Source: Geodermatophilus saharensis (GTDB lineage: Bacteria > Actinomycetota > Actinomycetes > Mycobacteriales > Geodermatophilaceae). Taken from it: a stretch of DNA of 64,000 nucleotides. The DNA is taken from NCBI RefSeq assembly GCF_900188205.1, contig NZ_FZOH01000005.1, positions 181,896 to 245,895 on the forward strand, given 5' to 3'. Below are positions 42,232-50,306 of the stretch, piece after piece. Position numbers and translations under genes: made by a program. Every line of letters starts with the position of its first letter. Within the stretch, counting starts at the first letter, position 1. The notes beneath the pieces are model-generated. The model was not told the DNA's origin, ran no database searches, and worked only from the letters and a program-made list of their open reading frames with translations.

Positions 42232-43778
42232 ACGGCGCCCAGGCACTCATCCGCACGCTCGTCGACGCCGGGGTCGACGTCTGCTTCGCCAACCCCGGCA
42301 CGTCGGAGATGCACTTCGTCGCCGCGCTCGACGACGTCCCCGAGATGCGCGGCGTGCTCACCCTCTTCGAGGGCGTGGCCACCGGCGCCGCCGACGGGTG
42401 GGCCCGCATGACCGGCCGGCCCGCCGCCACGCTGCTGCACCTCGGTCCCGGCATGGGCAACGGCCTGGCCAACCTGCACAACGCCCGCCGCGGCCGCACG
42501 CCGGTGGTCAACGTGGTCGGTGACCACGCCCGCTCGCACAAGCGGCTCGACGCACCGCTGGAGAGCGACGTCGACGCGCTGGCCGGCACCGTGTCGGGCT
42601 GGGTGCGCCGCTCGCTGGCCCCCGGGGACGTCGCCGCCGACGCCGCCGACGCCGTCGCCGCGGCCGCCCGCGGGCAGATCGCCACGCTGGTGCTGCCGGC
42701 CGACGTCTCGTGGTCCGACGGCGCGGCGCTCGCCGATCCGCTGCCGGTCCGGCCCCGCCCGCGGGTGGCGTCCGCGGTGGTGGACGAGGCGGCGTCGGTG
42801 CTGCGCTCGGGCGAGCCCACCGTGCTGTTCCTCGGCGACGACGTCGTGGCCTCGGAGGCCGGGCTGCTCGCCGCGGGGCGGGTGGCCGCCGGCACCGGCG
42901 TGCGGCTGCTGGCCGAGACCTTCCCGGCGCGGATGGTGCGCGGTGCGGGCCTGCCCGGCGTCGGCAAGCTGCCCTACCCGCCGGAGGTGGCGATCAAGGC
43001 GCTCACCGGCACCCGGCACCTGGTGCTGGCGGGGGCGACCTCGCCGGTGCACTTCTTCGGCTACCCCGGCGTGCCCGGCACGCCGGTCCCGGAGGACTGC
43101 ACGGTGCACGTCCTGTCCGAGCCGGGGGAGGACGGCGTCGCGGCGCTGGAGGAGCTGGCCGGGCAGGTGGCCGACGGGGCCGAACCGGAGCTGCTGGAGG
43201 CCGCCCGCCCGGAGCTGCCGACGGGGCGGCTGGAGCCGCGGGCGGTGTCGGCGGTGGTCGGCGCGCTGCTGCCCGAGCGGGCGGTCGTCGTCGACGAGGC
43301 CATCACCTCCGGCATCGGGCTCGCCGAGCTGACGTCGGGGGCGCCGCGCCACGACTGGCTGGCGCTGACCGGCGGCGCGATCGGCGACGGCCTGCCGATG
43401 GCGGTCGGCGCGGCCGTGGCCTGCCCCGACCGGCCGGTGGTTGTCCTGCAGGCCGACGGCAGCGCCATGTACACGATCCAGGCGCTGTGGACGATGGCGC
43501 GCGAGCAGCTCGACGTCACCGTCGTCCTCTACGACAACGCCTCCTACGCGATCCTGCAGGGGGAGCTGTCCCGGGTGGGCGCCACCGGCGGCGGGGAGCG
43601 GGCCGGGCAGCTGCTCGACCTCGGCGGCCCGGCGCTGGACTTCGTGGCGCTGGCCACCGGGATGGGGGTGCCGGCCACCCGCGCCGAGACCGCCGAGGAC
43701 CTGGCCGAGCAGCTCGGGACCGCGCTGCGCGAGCCCGGGCCGCACGTGGTGGTGGCGGTGCTGCGCCCGGCGGGCTGA
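42228..43778 (+). CDS. ThDP-dependent acetolactate-synthase-like enzyme
   Basis: 516 residues. The N-terminal Pyr domain has NPGTSEMHFVAALDDV and the ThDP-activating Glu in LTLFEGVATGAADGWARMTG. The C-terminal PP domain has VVVLQADGSAMYTIQALWTM and LYDNASYAIL; the usual GDG is ADG here, but the Mg2+-binding Asp and Asn remain. No FAD-domain signature stands out and no regulatory ilvH subunit is adjacent. It is annotated in relatives as acetolactate synthase large subunit, but benzoylformate-decarboxylase-like activity is equally possible. It is cotranslated with the EthD protein. Confidence 0.88.
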   Translation: MNGAQALIRTLVDAGVDVCFANPGTSEMHFVAALDDVPEMRGVLTLFEGVATGAADGWARMTGRPAATLLHLGPGMGNGLANLHNARRGRTPVVNVVGDHARSHKRLDAPLESDVDALAGTVSGWVRRSLAPGDVAADAADAVAAAARGQIATLVLPADVSWSDGAALADPLPVRPRPRVASAVVDEAASVLRSGEPTVLFLGDDVVASEAGLLAAGRVAAGTGVRLLAETFPARMVRGAGLPGVGKLPYPPEVAIKALTGTRHLVLAGATSPVHFFGYPGVPGTPVPEDCTVHVLSEPGEDGVAALEELAGQVADGAEPELLEAARPELPTGRLEPRAVSAVVGALLPERAVVVDEAITSGIGLAELTSGAPRHDWLALTGGAIGDGLPMAVGAAVACPDRPVVVLQADGSAMYTIQALWTMAREQLDVTVVLYDNASYAILQGELSRVGATGGGERAGQLLDLGGPALDFVALATGMGVPATRAETAEDLAEQLGTALREPGPHVVVAVLRPAG

Positions 43779-43808
43779 CCGCGGCTCACCCCCGCGGGGG
43801 ACCGGTGG

Positions 43809-46565
43809 GTGGAACGGTTCCAGACCGTTCCGTTCCGGGCCGATGCGCATCCCGTGTCCTCGACCAGCGTGCGTGCCGGCGGCGTCGCCGTCCCCGGTGC
43901 GGTCCTGGGCTGCGCCGGCGTCGGGCTGGTGGCGGCCGTGCTGTGGGCGCAGGCCGCGTGGTCGGGCACGACCGCCGGCACGGTCCTGTACTCCGCCGTC
44001 ACCGGCCTGGCCGTGGTCGCCGCCTGGGGAGGTGCCGGCCGGGGGAGCCGGCGTCCGGTGGCGCTGTGCGCCGCCGTCGCGGTCACGCTGTCCGCGGTCG
44101 GTGACGTCCTCTGGCAGGTGCAGGCCTCCCTCACCGGCTCGGGCTCCGGTGCCGGCCCGGCCGACGCGGTCCACCTCGCCGGCTACGCAGCGGTCGCCGT
44201 CGGGCTCGCGCTGCTGGCGCGCACCCACACCGAGGACCGCGACCAGCGGGTGGCCGGGTGGATCGACGCGCTCGTCGTCTTCGTCGCCGTCCTGCTGGTG
44301 GTGTGGGAGGTGTCGATCGCCGCGACCGTCGAGGACGGGTCGCTGAGCGTGCTCACCCGCACCACCCTGGCCCTGTACCCGGCCATCGACGCCGCGCTGA
44401 TCGGCCTGGTCGTGCGCCTGCTGGCCACCCGGCGGCAGGGCGAGCGGACGTCGCTGGTCGTGGCGGCCGGCTGCGCGTGCTGGGTGGTCTCCGACATCGC
44501 CGACCTGCTGCACGCCGACGCCGGCAGCTTCGGCTCCCTGCTCGACGCCGGCCGGGTGCTCGGCAGCGTGCTGCTGGCCGTCGCCGCCTGGCCGTCGGCC
44601 TCCCCGGCGCCCGCCGGCGCCCGCGCGCCGTCGTCGCGGGTGGGCCTGGCGCGGCTGGCCGTGTGCCTCGGCGCGCTGGTGGTGCCGCCCACGACCGACC
44701 TCGTCGTCCACGCGGCCGGCGGCGCGGGCGACCCGGTGGCGATCCTCACCGGCACGGTGGTGCTCACCGTCCTGGTCTTCCTCCGCGCCGCGCTGCTGCT
44801 GCGCGGTGAGGCCGCCGCCCGGGCGCAGCTGCGTGCGCGGGAGCGCCGCGCGGCCACGTTGGCCCGCTACTCCTCCGACGCGGCGCTGGTCGTCGCGCGC
44901 GACGGCCGGCTGCTCAGCGACCCGGCGCCGGTGGCGGCGGTCCTCGGCACCGCCCCGCCGGCCGGCCGGAGTGCCGGGGAGGTGGTGCGGCTCGCCGGCA
45001 TCGACCTCGAGCAGGCGCAGCGGGTCCTCGACCGGGCCCTGGCCGCCCCCGGGACGGTGGTGGACGCCGAGGTGCCCGCCCGGTACCGCGGCGAGGACCG
45101 CTGGCTCGGCGTCCGGCTGGTCGACCTGGGCGAGGACCCCGACGTCGGCGGCGTCGTCGTCCACGTCACCGACGTGACCGGCCGCCGCCGGGCCGAGGAG
45201 GCCCTGGCGCACTCCGTGCTGCACGACACGCTCACCGGCCTGGCCAACCGCGTGCTGTTCGCCGACCGCGTCGGCCAGGCGCTGCTGCGCACCGTGCGCG
45301 GCGGCGGCTCGGTCGCCGTGGTCAGCCTCGACGTCGACGGGTTCCAGGCGGTCAACGACGGTCTCGGGCACGCTGCCGGCGACGCGCTGCTGCGGGAGGT
45401 CGCCGCCCGCCTGCGCGGCGCCGTCCGCGCCGACGACACCGTGGCCCGGCTCGGCGGTGACGAGTTCGCCGTCCTCGTCGAGCAGTCCGGGGACGGCGAC
45501 GACGAGGCGGTGGCCACCGCCGAGCGGGTGCGCGCGGTGCTGTCCCGCCCGGTGGTGCTCGCCGGCGGGCCGGTGGGGGTCTCGGCGAGTGTCGGGGTGG
45601 CCGTGGGCCGCGGGGCGGCCGGTGCCGAGTCGCTGATCGCCGACGCCGACCTCGCGCTGTACAGCGCCAAGCTCGAGGGCCGGGGCCGCACGGTGCGCTT
45701 CGAGCCGGGCATGCGCGCGGCGGCGCGGGCCGCCCGGGAGCTGGAGGACGAGCTGCGCGGCGCGCTCGGCCGCGGCGAGTTCCGGCTGGTGTACCAGCCG
45801 GTGGTGGCGCTGGCCGACCGCCGGGTGACCGGCTTCGAGGCCCTGCTGCGCTGGGACTCCCCGCGGCTGGGCGCGGTGGGCCCCGACCGCTTCGTGCCGG
45901 TGGCCGAGGCCGCCGGGCTCATGGACGAGATCGGCGCGTGGGTGCTGCGCGAGGCCTGCGCCACGGCCGCGGCCTGGCGGCGCGACCACCCGGCCGCCGG
46001 CGGGACCTCGATGGCGGTCAACGTGTCGGCCACCCAGCTGCGGTCGTGCGACCTGGCCGGCTCGGTCGCCGCGGCGCTGGCCGACAGCGGGCTGCCCGCC
46101 TGCGCGCTGGTGCTGGAGGTGACCGAGACCGCGCTGGTGGACGACCCGGAGCGGGCGGCGGCGTCCCTGGCGGAGCTGCGGGCGCTGGGCGTCCGGCTGG
46201 CGCTCGACGACTTCGGCACCGGCTACTCCTCGCTGGCGCACCTGCGGCAGTTCACCGTGGACGTGCTGAAGATCGACCGCTCGTTCGTCGGGGGCATCGC
46301 CGACGGCGAGCCGCTGCCGGCGATCGTCCGCGGCACCATCGACCTGGGCCGCACGCTGGGCCTGGAGGTGCTGGCCGAGGGCGTCGAGCACGAGCACCAG
46401 GCGCGGCTGCTGGCCGAGGGCTGCTGCGACACCGCCCAGGGCCACCTCTTCGCCCGGCCGCTGGAGCGCACCGACGCCGAGGCGCTGCTGCTCGGGCGCA
46501 CCGGCCGGCGCCGCCGGGCCGCCGTGCCGCCGCCGCGGGGCGCCCGGTCGGCCGCCCGCCGCTGA
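43809..46565 (+). CDS. Membrane GGDEF-EAL cyclic-di-GMP protein
   Basis: 918 residues. Eight to nine N-terminal membrane helices (~20-330) form an MHYT/MASE-like sensor region. A short PAS-like segment follows (~355-455). The GGDEF domain has an intact ARLGGDEFAVL (~550). The EAL domain starts FEALLRW (~676) and keeps NVSATQLRS, EVTETALVDD, LDDFGTGYSSLAHLRQ, VDVLKIDRSFV and VLAEGVEHEHQARLLAEGCC. Both the diguanylate cyclase and the phosphodiesterase sites look complete, so either or both activities are possible. The single-gene setting gives no clue to the output. Confidence 0.93.
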   Translation: MERFQTVPFRADAHPVSSTSVRAGGVAVPGAVLGCAGVGLVAAVLWAQAAWSGTTAGTVLYSAVTGLAVVAAWGGAGRGSRRPVALCAAVAVTLSAVGDVLWQVQASLTGSGSGAGPADAVHLAGYAAVAVGLALLARTHTEDRDQRVAGWIDALVVFVAVLLVVWEVSIAATVEDGSLSVLTRTTLALYPAIDAALIGLVVRLLATRRQGERTSLVVAAGCACWVVSDIADLLHADAGSFGSLLDAGRVLGSVLLAVAAWPSASPAPAGARAPSSRVGLARLAVCLGALVVPPTTDLVVHAAGGAGDPVAILTGTVVLTVLVFLRAALLLRGEAAARAQLRARERRAATLARYSSDAALVVARDGRLLSDPAPVAAVLGTAPPAGRSAGEVVRLAGIDLEQAQRVLDRALAAPGTVVDAEVPARYRGEDRWLGVRLVDLGEDPDVGGVVVHVTDVTGRRRAEEALAHSVLHDTLTGLANRVLFADRVGQALLRTVRGGGSVAVVSLDVDGFQAVNDGLGHAAGDALLREVAARLRGAVRADDTVARLGGDEFAVLVEQSGDGDDEAVATAERVRAVLSRPVVLAGGPVGVSASVGVAVGRGAAGAESLIADADLALYSAKLEGRGRTVRFEPGMRAAARAARELEDELRGALGRGEFRLVYQPVVALADRRVTGFEALLRWDSPRLGAVGPDRFVPVAEAAGLMDEIGAWVLREACATAAAWRRDHPAAGGTSMAVNVSATQLRSCDLAGSVAAALADSGLPACALVLEVTETALVDDPERAAASLAELRALGVRLALDDFGTGYSSLAHLRQFTVDVLKIDRSFVGGIADGEPLPAIVRGTIDLGRTLGLEVLAEGVEHEHQARLLAEGCCDTAQGHLFARPLERTDAEALLLGRTGRRRRAAVPPPRGARSAARR

Positions 46566-46639
46566 GGACGGACGGATCAGGGTCCGGTCCAGGGTCATCC
46601 CCGATGTGACCGGAGGCGGACCTCGGCGAGCCTGCTGGC

Positions 46640-47080
46640 ATGACAGCAGCGGTCCTCGACCGGCCCGGCCCGGGCTGGGTGACGCAGGACCACGTGCCGG
46701 CGCAGTTCGTGCGGTTCGTGCTCGTCGGCGGCTCGGCCAACGTCGTGTACGCCGGACTGTTCCTGCTGCTGGCCGGCCTCGGCGACCAGGCGGCCAACCT
46801 CGCCGGCGTCGTCGCCTCCACGGCCCTGGCCAACGAGCTGCACCGCCGGCTGACCTTCCGCGCCGGCGAGCGGGTCGGGTGGGCGGCGGCCCAGTGGGCC
46901 GGCGGCGGGCTGGCCGTCACGGGGCTGGCGGCCACCAGCCTCGCCCTGGCCGCGCTGGAGGGGTGGACCGCCGCGCGGGGACCGCTCGCGTCGGTGCTCG
47001 TCGTCGTCGCCGTGACCGGCGTGGTCGGGCTGGCGCGGTTCGTGGGACTGCGCTGGGTGCTGACCGGCCGTCGCGCCTGA
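46640..47080 (+). CDS. GtrA-family membrane protein
   Basis: 146 residues, four membrane helices. AQFVRFVLVGGSANVVYAGL FLLL is the GtrA signature opening; FVGLRWVLTGR is the usual end. Such proteins move lipid-linked sugars across the membrane. No glycosyltransferase is adjacent; the GT2-GtrA fusion lies 6 kb away. Confidence 0.85.
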   Translation: MTAAVLDRPGPGWVTQDHVPAQFVRFVLVGGSANVVYAGLFLLLAGLGDQAANLAGVVASTALANELHRRLTFRAGERVGWAAAQWAGGGLAVTGLAATSLALAALEGWTAARGPLASVLVVVAVTGVVGLARFVGLRWVLTGRRA

Positions 47081-47166
47081 GCGGCCCCGGACGCGGCGGT
47101 CCCCGTCTGGCGCCTCGGGCGCGCGGTGGCGAGCATGGGAGTCCGCGAGGACACACGGAGGTCGGG

Positions 47167-47670
47167 ATGGACGCCGCCCAGCTGCGGGAGATGCAGGCTC
47201 CGCTGAAGCAGCGCTACCGGGAGGACCCGGGCACGGCCTGCGCGCAGATGCACGCCGAGGCCGACTTCTCCGACCCCGGGATCACCGCCACCGTGCAGAC
47301 CTGGGCCGGGCCGGTCCGCGCCGGGCTGCACCCCTCGACGGGCGGCGACGGCAGCGACGCCTGCTCCGGCGACATGCTGCTGCAGGCGCTGCTGGCCTGC
47401 ACCGGCGTCACCATGCGCAGCGTGGCCACGGCGATGGGGGTCGGCGTCCGCTCGGCGCAGCTGACCGCGCGCGGCGACATGGACGCCCGGGGCACGCTCG
47501 GGGTGGCCAGGGACGTGCCGGTGGGGTTCGGCTCCATCGCCGTGGACGCCGTCCTGGACACCGACGCCGACGACGCCACGCTGGAGCGGCTGGCGCAGCT
47601 CACCGAGCGGTACTGCGTGGTGGCGCAGTCCCTGGCCCAGCCCCCTCGGCTCACCGTCCGGCGCGCCTGA
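47167..47670 (+). CDS. OsmC-family peroxiredoxin-like protein
   Basis: 167 residues from ATG 47167 with ACGGAGG 4-5 bp upstream. The OsmC/Ohr fold shows GGDGSDACSGDMLLQALLAC TGVTMRSVA, with the first Cys in DACSGD and the helix Cys in LLACTG, and RYCVVAQSLAQPP near the end. Typical Ohr proteins have two catalytic Cys for organic hydroperoxides. Here the pair is likely present, so peroxide detoxification is plausible. Confidence 0.88.
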   Translation: MDAAQLREMQAPLKQRYREDPGTACAQMHAEADFSDPGITATVQTWAGPVRAGLHPSTGGDGSDACSGDMLLQALLACTGVTMRSVATAMGVGVRSAQLTARGDMDARGTLGVARDVPVGFGSIAVDAVLDTDADDATLERLAQLTERYCVVAQSLAQPPRLTVRRA

Positions 47671-47709
47671 CCGCGACCGATCGGGCGGGGCGGGAGGGCG
47701 TCGTCCGGA

Positions 47710-47746
47710 CCCGGCCGCGGCGGAGGGGGATCACGCCGCGGCCGGG
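47710..47746. terminator. Hairpin terminator between convergent genes
   Basis: CCCGGCCGCGGCG pairs perfectly with CGCCGCGGCCGGG around an 11-base loop, between the OsmC stop (47670) and the convergent small gene (stop 47758). Confidence 0.8.
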
Positions 47747-47757
47747 CGGCCCGGAGG

Positions 47758-47958
47758 TCAGCAGGTGACCCGCCGGCCGGCCGTCCGCCCGGCCCCCGCG
47801 CGTCGCCGCAGGAGCCGGGCCCGCCCCGCGCGAGGCGCGGGACGGGTCCCGGCGCCGAACCGGTAGGCGACCACCCGGGGGGTCGGGGAGCCGGCGCCGG
47901 CGAGCACCACGACGACGTCGGTGAGGGGCGGTGCGGGGACCGCGGGCTCGGGGGTCAC
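47758..47958 (-). CDS. Small Arg-rich protein coupled to nitrilase
   Basis: 66 residues. GTG 47958 overlaps the nitrilase stop by 4 nt (GTGA), the same coupling used by real operons elsewhere in the window. The first half (TDVVVVLAGAGSPTPRVVAY RFGAG) is a plausible beta-alpha unit; the second half is Arg/Ala-rich (RARLLRRRAGAGRTAGRRVTC) and ends in Cys. I recognise no family. It may be real or a fortuitous open frame; the tight overlap and position before a terminator favour a gene. Confidence 0.5.
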   Translation of the reverse strand: MTPEPAVPAPPLTDVVVVLAGAGSPTPRVVAYRFGAGTRPAPRAGRARLLRRRAGAGRTAGRRVTC

Positions 47959-49019
47959 GGCCGGCCCACCCGCTCGAGGGCCGCCGCGTCGACGGGGACG
48001 AGGTCGCTGGGCTCGGGCAGCTCCACCGGCGGGCGCGCCGGGGCCTGCTCCGGCGTCACCACGACCTCGTTGGGCGCGCCGTTGAACAGCAGCCGGAAGA
48101 CGTCGGGGCGCGAGTAGTGCCCGACCGGGTCGGCGGCGGACTTGGCGATCGCGATCAGTGCCGGGTCGAGGTCGGCGTAGAGGATGCCCTCGGCGTCCTC
48201 GGGCAGGGGCTCGGCGAGCTCGCTGCCCTCGGGGCCGTAGATCCGGGTGAACCCGCCGCCCTGCAGCAGCAGCTGCCGCTTGGTCTCGGTGTCGGCGAAC
48301 AGGTCGTGGGCGGCCTGCCCCACGACCGAGCAGGGTGCGACGACGAACGTCTGCCCCTCCACCGCGTACACCCGGCTGGCCGCGGTGTTCACCTCCGGGC
48401 CGAGCGCCGTGGCCGCGCCGCGGTACACCGAGAAGCTCGGCCACGAGGCGACGTGGATCTGCTCGCCCATGCTGTACATCGCGTACTTGGTCAGCGGCTG
48501 GAAGTGCTCCCAGCAGTTGAGCGCCCCGAGCCGGCCGAGCTTGGTGTCGTGCACCTGGACGTCGCTGCCGTCGCCCTCGCCGAACACGCTGCGCTCGACG
48601 TGGGTGGGCTTGAGCTTGCGGCGCACCGAGACCACGGTGCCGGTGTCGTCGATGAAGGCCTGCGACATGTAGAGGCTGCCGCCGGCCCGCTCGGCGAAGC
48701 CGAGGACGACGTGCACGCCGTGCCGCCCGGCCGCGGCGGCGATGCGCTGCATGTGCTCGCCGTCGCGGGTCATCGAGTTGGCGGCGTAGCGGGCGACGAA
48801 CTGCATGCCCCAGGCCGGGGAGTCCAGCCAGATCCACCACGGGTAGCCGGGGACGAACGTCTCGCCGAACGCGACCAGCTGGGCGCCGTTGCCGGCCGCC
48901 TCCCCGACGAGGTCCACGACCTGCGCCACCCCGGCGTCGAGGTCGAGCCACCGCGGCTCGGCCTGGACGGCGGCGACGCGCACCGGGCCGCCGGGTCGGG
49001 TGCTGTCGGGCGCACTCAT
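47955..49019 (-). CDS. Nitrilase (carbon-nitrogen hydrolase)
   Basis: 354 residues from ATG 49019. The catalytic triad is Glu53 in VAFGETFVPGYPWW, Lys135 in RRKLKPTHVER and Cys169 in ALNCWEHFQPL, with the extended nitrilase motifs (PGYPWWIW, CWEH) that separate true nitrilases from amidases. It hydrolyses nitriles to acids and ammonia in the cytoplasm and forms spirals in relatives. An AraC-type gene lies directly upstream in the same direction, as nitR does beside nitrilase genes in Rhodococcus. Confidence 0.94.
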   Translation of the reverse strand: MSAPDSTRPGGPVRVAAVQAEPRWLDLDAGVAQVVDLVGEAAGNGAQLVAFGETFVPGYPWWIWLDSPAWGMQFVARYAANSMTRDGEHMQRIAAAAGRHGVHVVLGFAERAGGSLYMSQAFIDDTGTVVSVRRKLKPTHVERSVFGEGDGSDVQVHDTKLGRLGALNCWEHFQPLTKYAMYSMGEQIHVASWPSFSVYRGAATALGPEVNTAASRVYAVEGQTFVVAPCSVVGQAAHDLFADTETKRQLLLQGGGFTRIYGPEGSELAEPLPEDAEGILYADLDPALIAIAKSAADPVGHYSRPDVFRLLFNGAPNEVVVTPEQAPARPPVELPEPSDLVPVDAAALERVGRP

Positions 49020-49099
49020 GCGGTCCTCCCGGGCCGGGCCCGCCGTCGGCGGGACGTGCGACCACGGTGAGGCGGTCGGGAACGGGCGGACTCGCCGTC

Positions 49100-49129
49100 C
49101 GTGCCAGCTCGCTGTCGCTGCGTGCCAGC
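49100..49129. promoter_or_regulatory. Direct-repeat operator candidate upstream of nitrilase
   Basis: CGTGCCAGC occurs at 49100-49108 and again at 49121-49129; the starts are 21 bp apart, two helical turns, in the same orientation. That is the geometry of AraC/XylS-family sites. They lie ~80-110 bp before the nitrilase start and just after the AraC gene stop. Confidence 0.55.
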
Positions 49130-49138
49130 CCGGCCGGC

Positions 49139-50113
49139 TCAGGCCCGCTCGCCCGCCGCCCGGCGGTAGGCGGCCGGGGTGGTCCCGGTGACGGTCCGGA
49201 AGGCGCGGTGGAAGGAGGCATCCCCGGCGAACCCGCAGCGGGCGGCGACCGTGGTCAGCGGCAGCGCCGGCTGCGCGCGCAGCAGCCGCTGGGCGGAGGT
49301 GACCCGCAGCCGGCGGAGCACGTCGCCGAGCCCCTCCGGCTCGATCTCGAACAGCCGGAACAGCGTGCGCCGGGACAGGTGGCAGGCCTCGGCGACGGCG
49401 TCGGCGGACAACCGGGGGTCGGTGTGGTGGGCGGCGAGGTGGGCCATGACCCGCTCGCGGTCCAGCGCCGCCGGGCTCGGCGCGGGCGGCCCGGAGGCCA
49501 GGGCGAGCGCGGAGGTCAGCAGCGCCACCGCGTGCGGGGCCAGCGCCGCGACGCCGGCCGGGTCCGTGGCCTGCTGCCGGGCCAGGCCGCGGAGGAAGTC
49601 GGCGACCAGCCGGGCGGTGGAGTCCGCGCCGAGGGTCACCGCGGTCGCCCCGGCCAGCGTGCAGGCGGGCAGGACGCGGCGCGGCACCTGGACCACGAGC
49701 TGCTCGAAGGCGCCGTCGAAGTGCAGCGTGTAGGGCCGGGTGCTGTCGTAGAACGCCATCGCGCCCGGGGTGAGCCGCGCCTCGCGCCCGTCCTGGGCGA
49801 TCACGCCCTGCCCGGCCAGCTGGATGCTGGTCAGCACGAACTCCTCGCGGGTGCGGGCGATGAGCCGGGGCGTGCGCCGGACGTGCTGCCCGCCGGCCCG
49901 CACCGTGGTGAGCTCGACGTCGCCGACCACGCCGTGGGAGATCCGGCCGCGGAAGGGCAGCTCGGTGGTGGGCGACGCCGACAGCTGCACGAACGTGTCG
50001 CAGATCAGGTCCTGCCAGAAGGCGAACGCCTCGGCCGGCCGCACGGAGTCCGTCGTCACCGTGACCGGACCCGGCCCGGGCCCGGCGCGCTCGGGTCCCG
50101 ACCGCGTGGACAC
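49139..50113 (-). CDS. AraC-family regulator (NitR-like)
   Basis: 324 residues from GTG 50113. The N-terminal domain (AEAFAFWQDLICDTFVQLSA SPTTELPFRGRI) is the AraC_binding_2 pattern of ActIVA/NitR-type activators. The C-terminal two-HTH domain (~215-320) has LSADAVAEACHLSRRTLFRL FE and LTTVAARCGFAGDASFHRAF RTVTGTTPAAYRR. By position it should activate the downstream nitrilase when a nitrile or amide inducer binds. Confidence 0.92.
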   Translation of the reverse strand: MSTRSGPERAGPGPGPVTVTTDSVRPAEAFAFWQDLICDTFVQLSASPTTELPFRGRISHGVVGDVELTTVRAGGQHVRRTPRLIARTREEFVLTSIQLAGQGVIAQDGREARLTPGAMAFYDSTRPYTLHFDGAFEQLVVQVPRRVLPACTLAGATAVTLGADSTARLVADFLRGLARQQATDPAGVAALAPHAVALLTSALALASGPPAPSPAALDRERVMAHLAAHHTDPRLSADAVAEACHLSRRTLFRLFEIEPEGLGDVLRRLRVTSAQRLLRAQPALPLTTVAARCGFAGDASFHRAFRTVTGTTPAAYRRAAGERA

Positions 50114-50212
50114 GCAGCGATCATGACCCCGGGGTGGGGGGAGGTCCATCCCGGCGGGAACCCGGGACGCGGGCGTGGGCGCGCCGGTCACCCGCTGCCG
50201 TCACCGACCTCA

Positions 50213-50282
50213 CCGTCCGGGTGCGGGCGCGCACGCCGGGTTCCGGAGCCCGTTGTGCGGCGCCGGCGCACACGGTCGGGTG
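50213..50282 (+). repeat. Palindromic repeat family 2, copy 1
   Basis: CCGTCCGGGTGCGGGCGCGCACGCCGG (shortened here) then TTCCGGAGCCCGTTGTGCGG, CGCCGGCGCACACGGTCGGG. It matches the copy at 51634-51700 over ~60 bp in the same orientation, including GCGCGCACGCCGGGTTCCGG and GGCGCCGGCGCACACG. It is 25 bp after the propeller gene's stop. Confidence 0.75.
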
Positions 50283-50306
50283 AGCCGGGCTCCCCGCGCG
50301 GGAAGC

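Noticed and set aside
42198..46598. Minus-strand open frame of about 1466 codons across the ThDP and GGDEF-EAL genes
   Set aside because: Mirror of the coding strand's GC3 bias; the plus-strand proteins have complete catalytic motifs.
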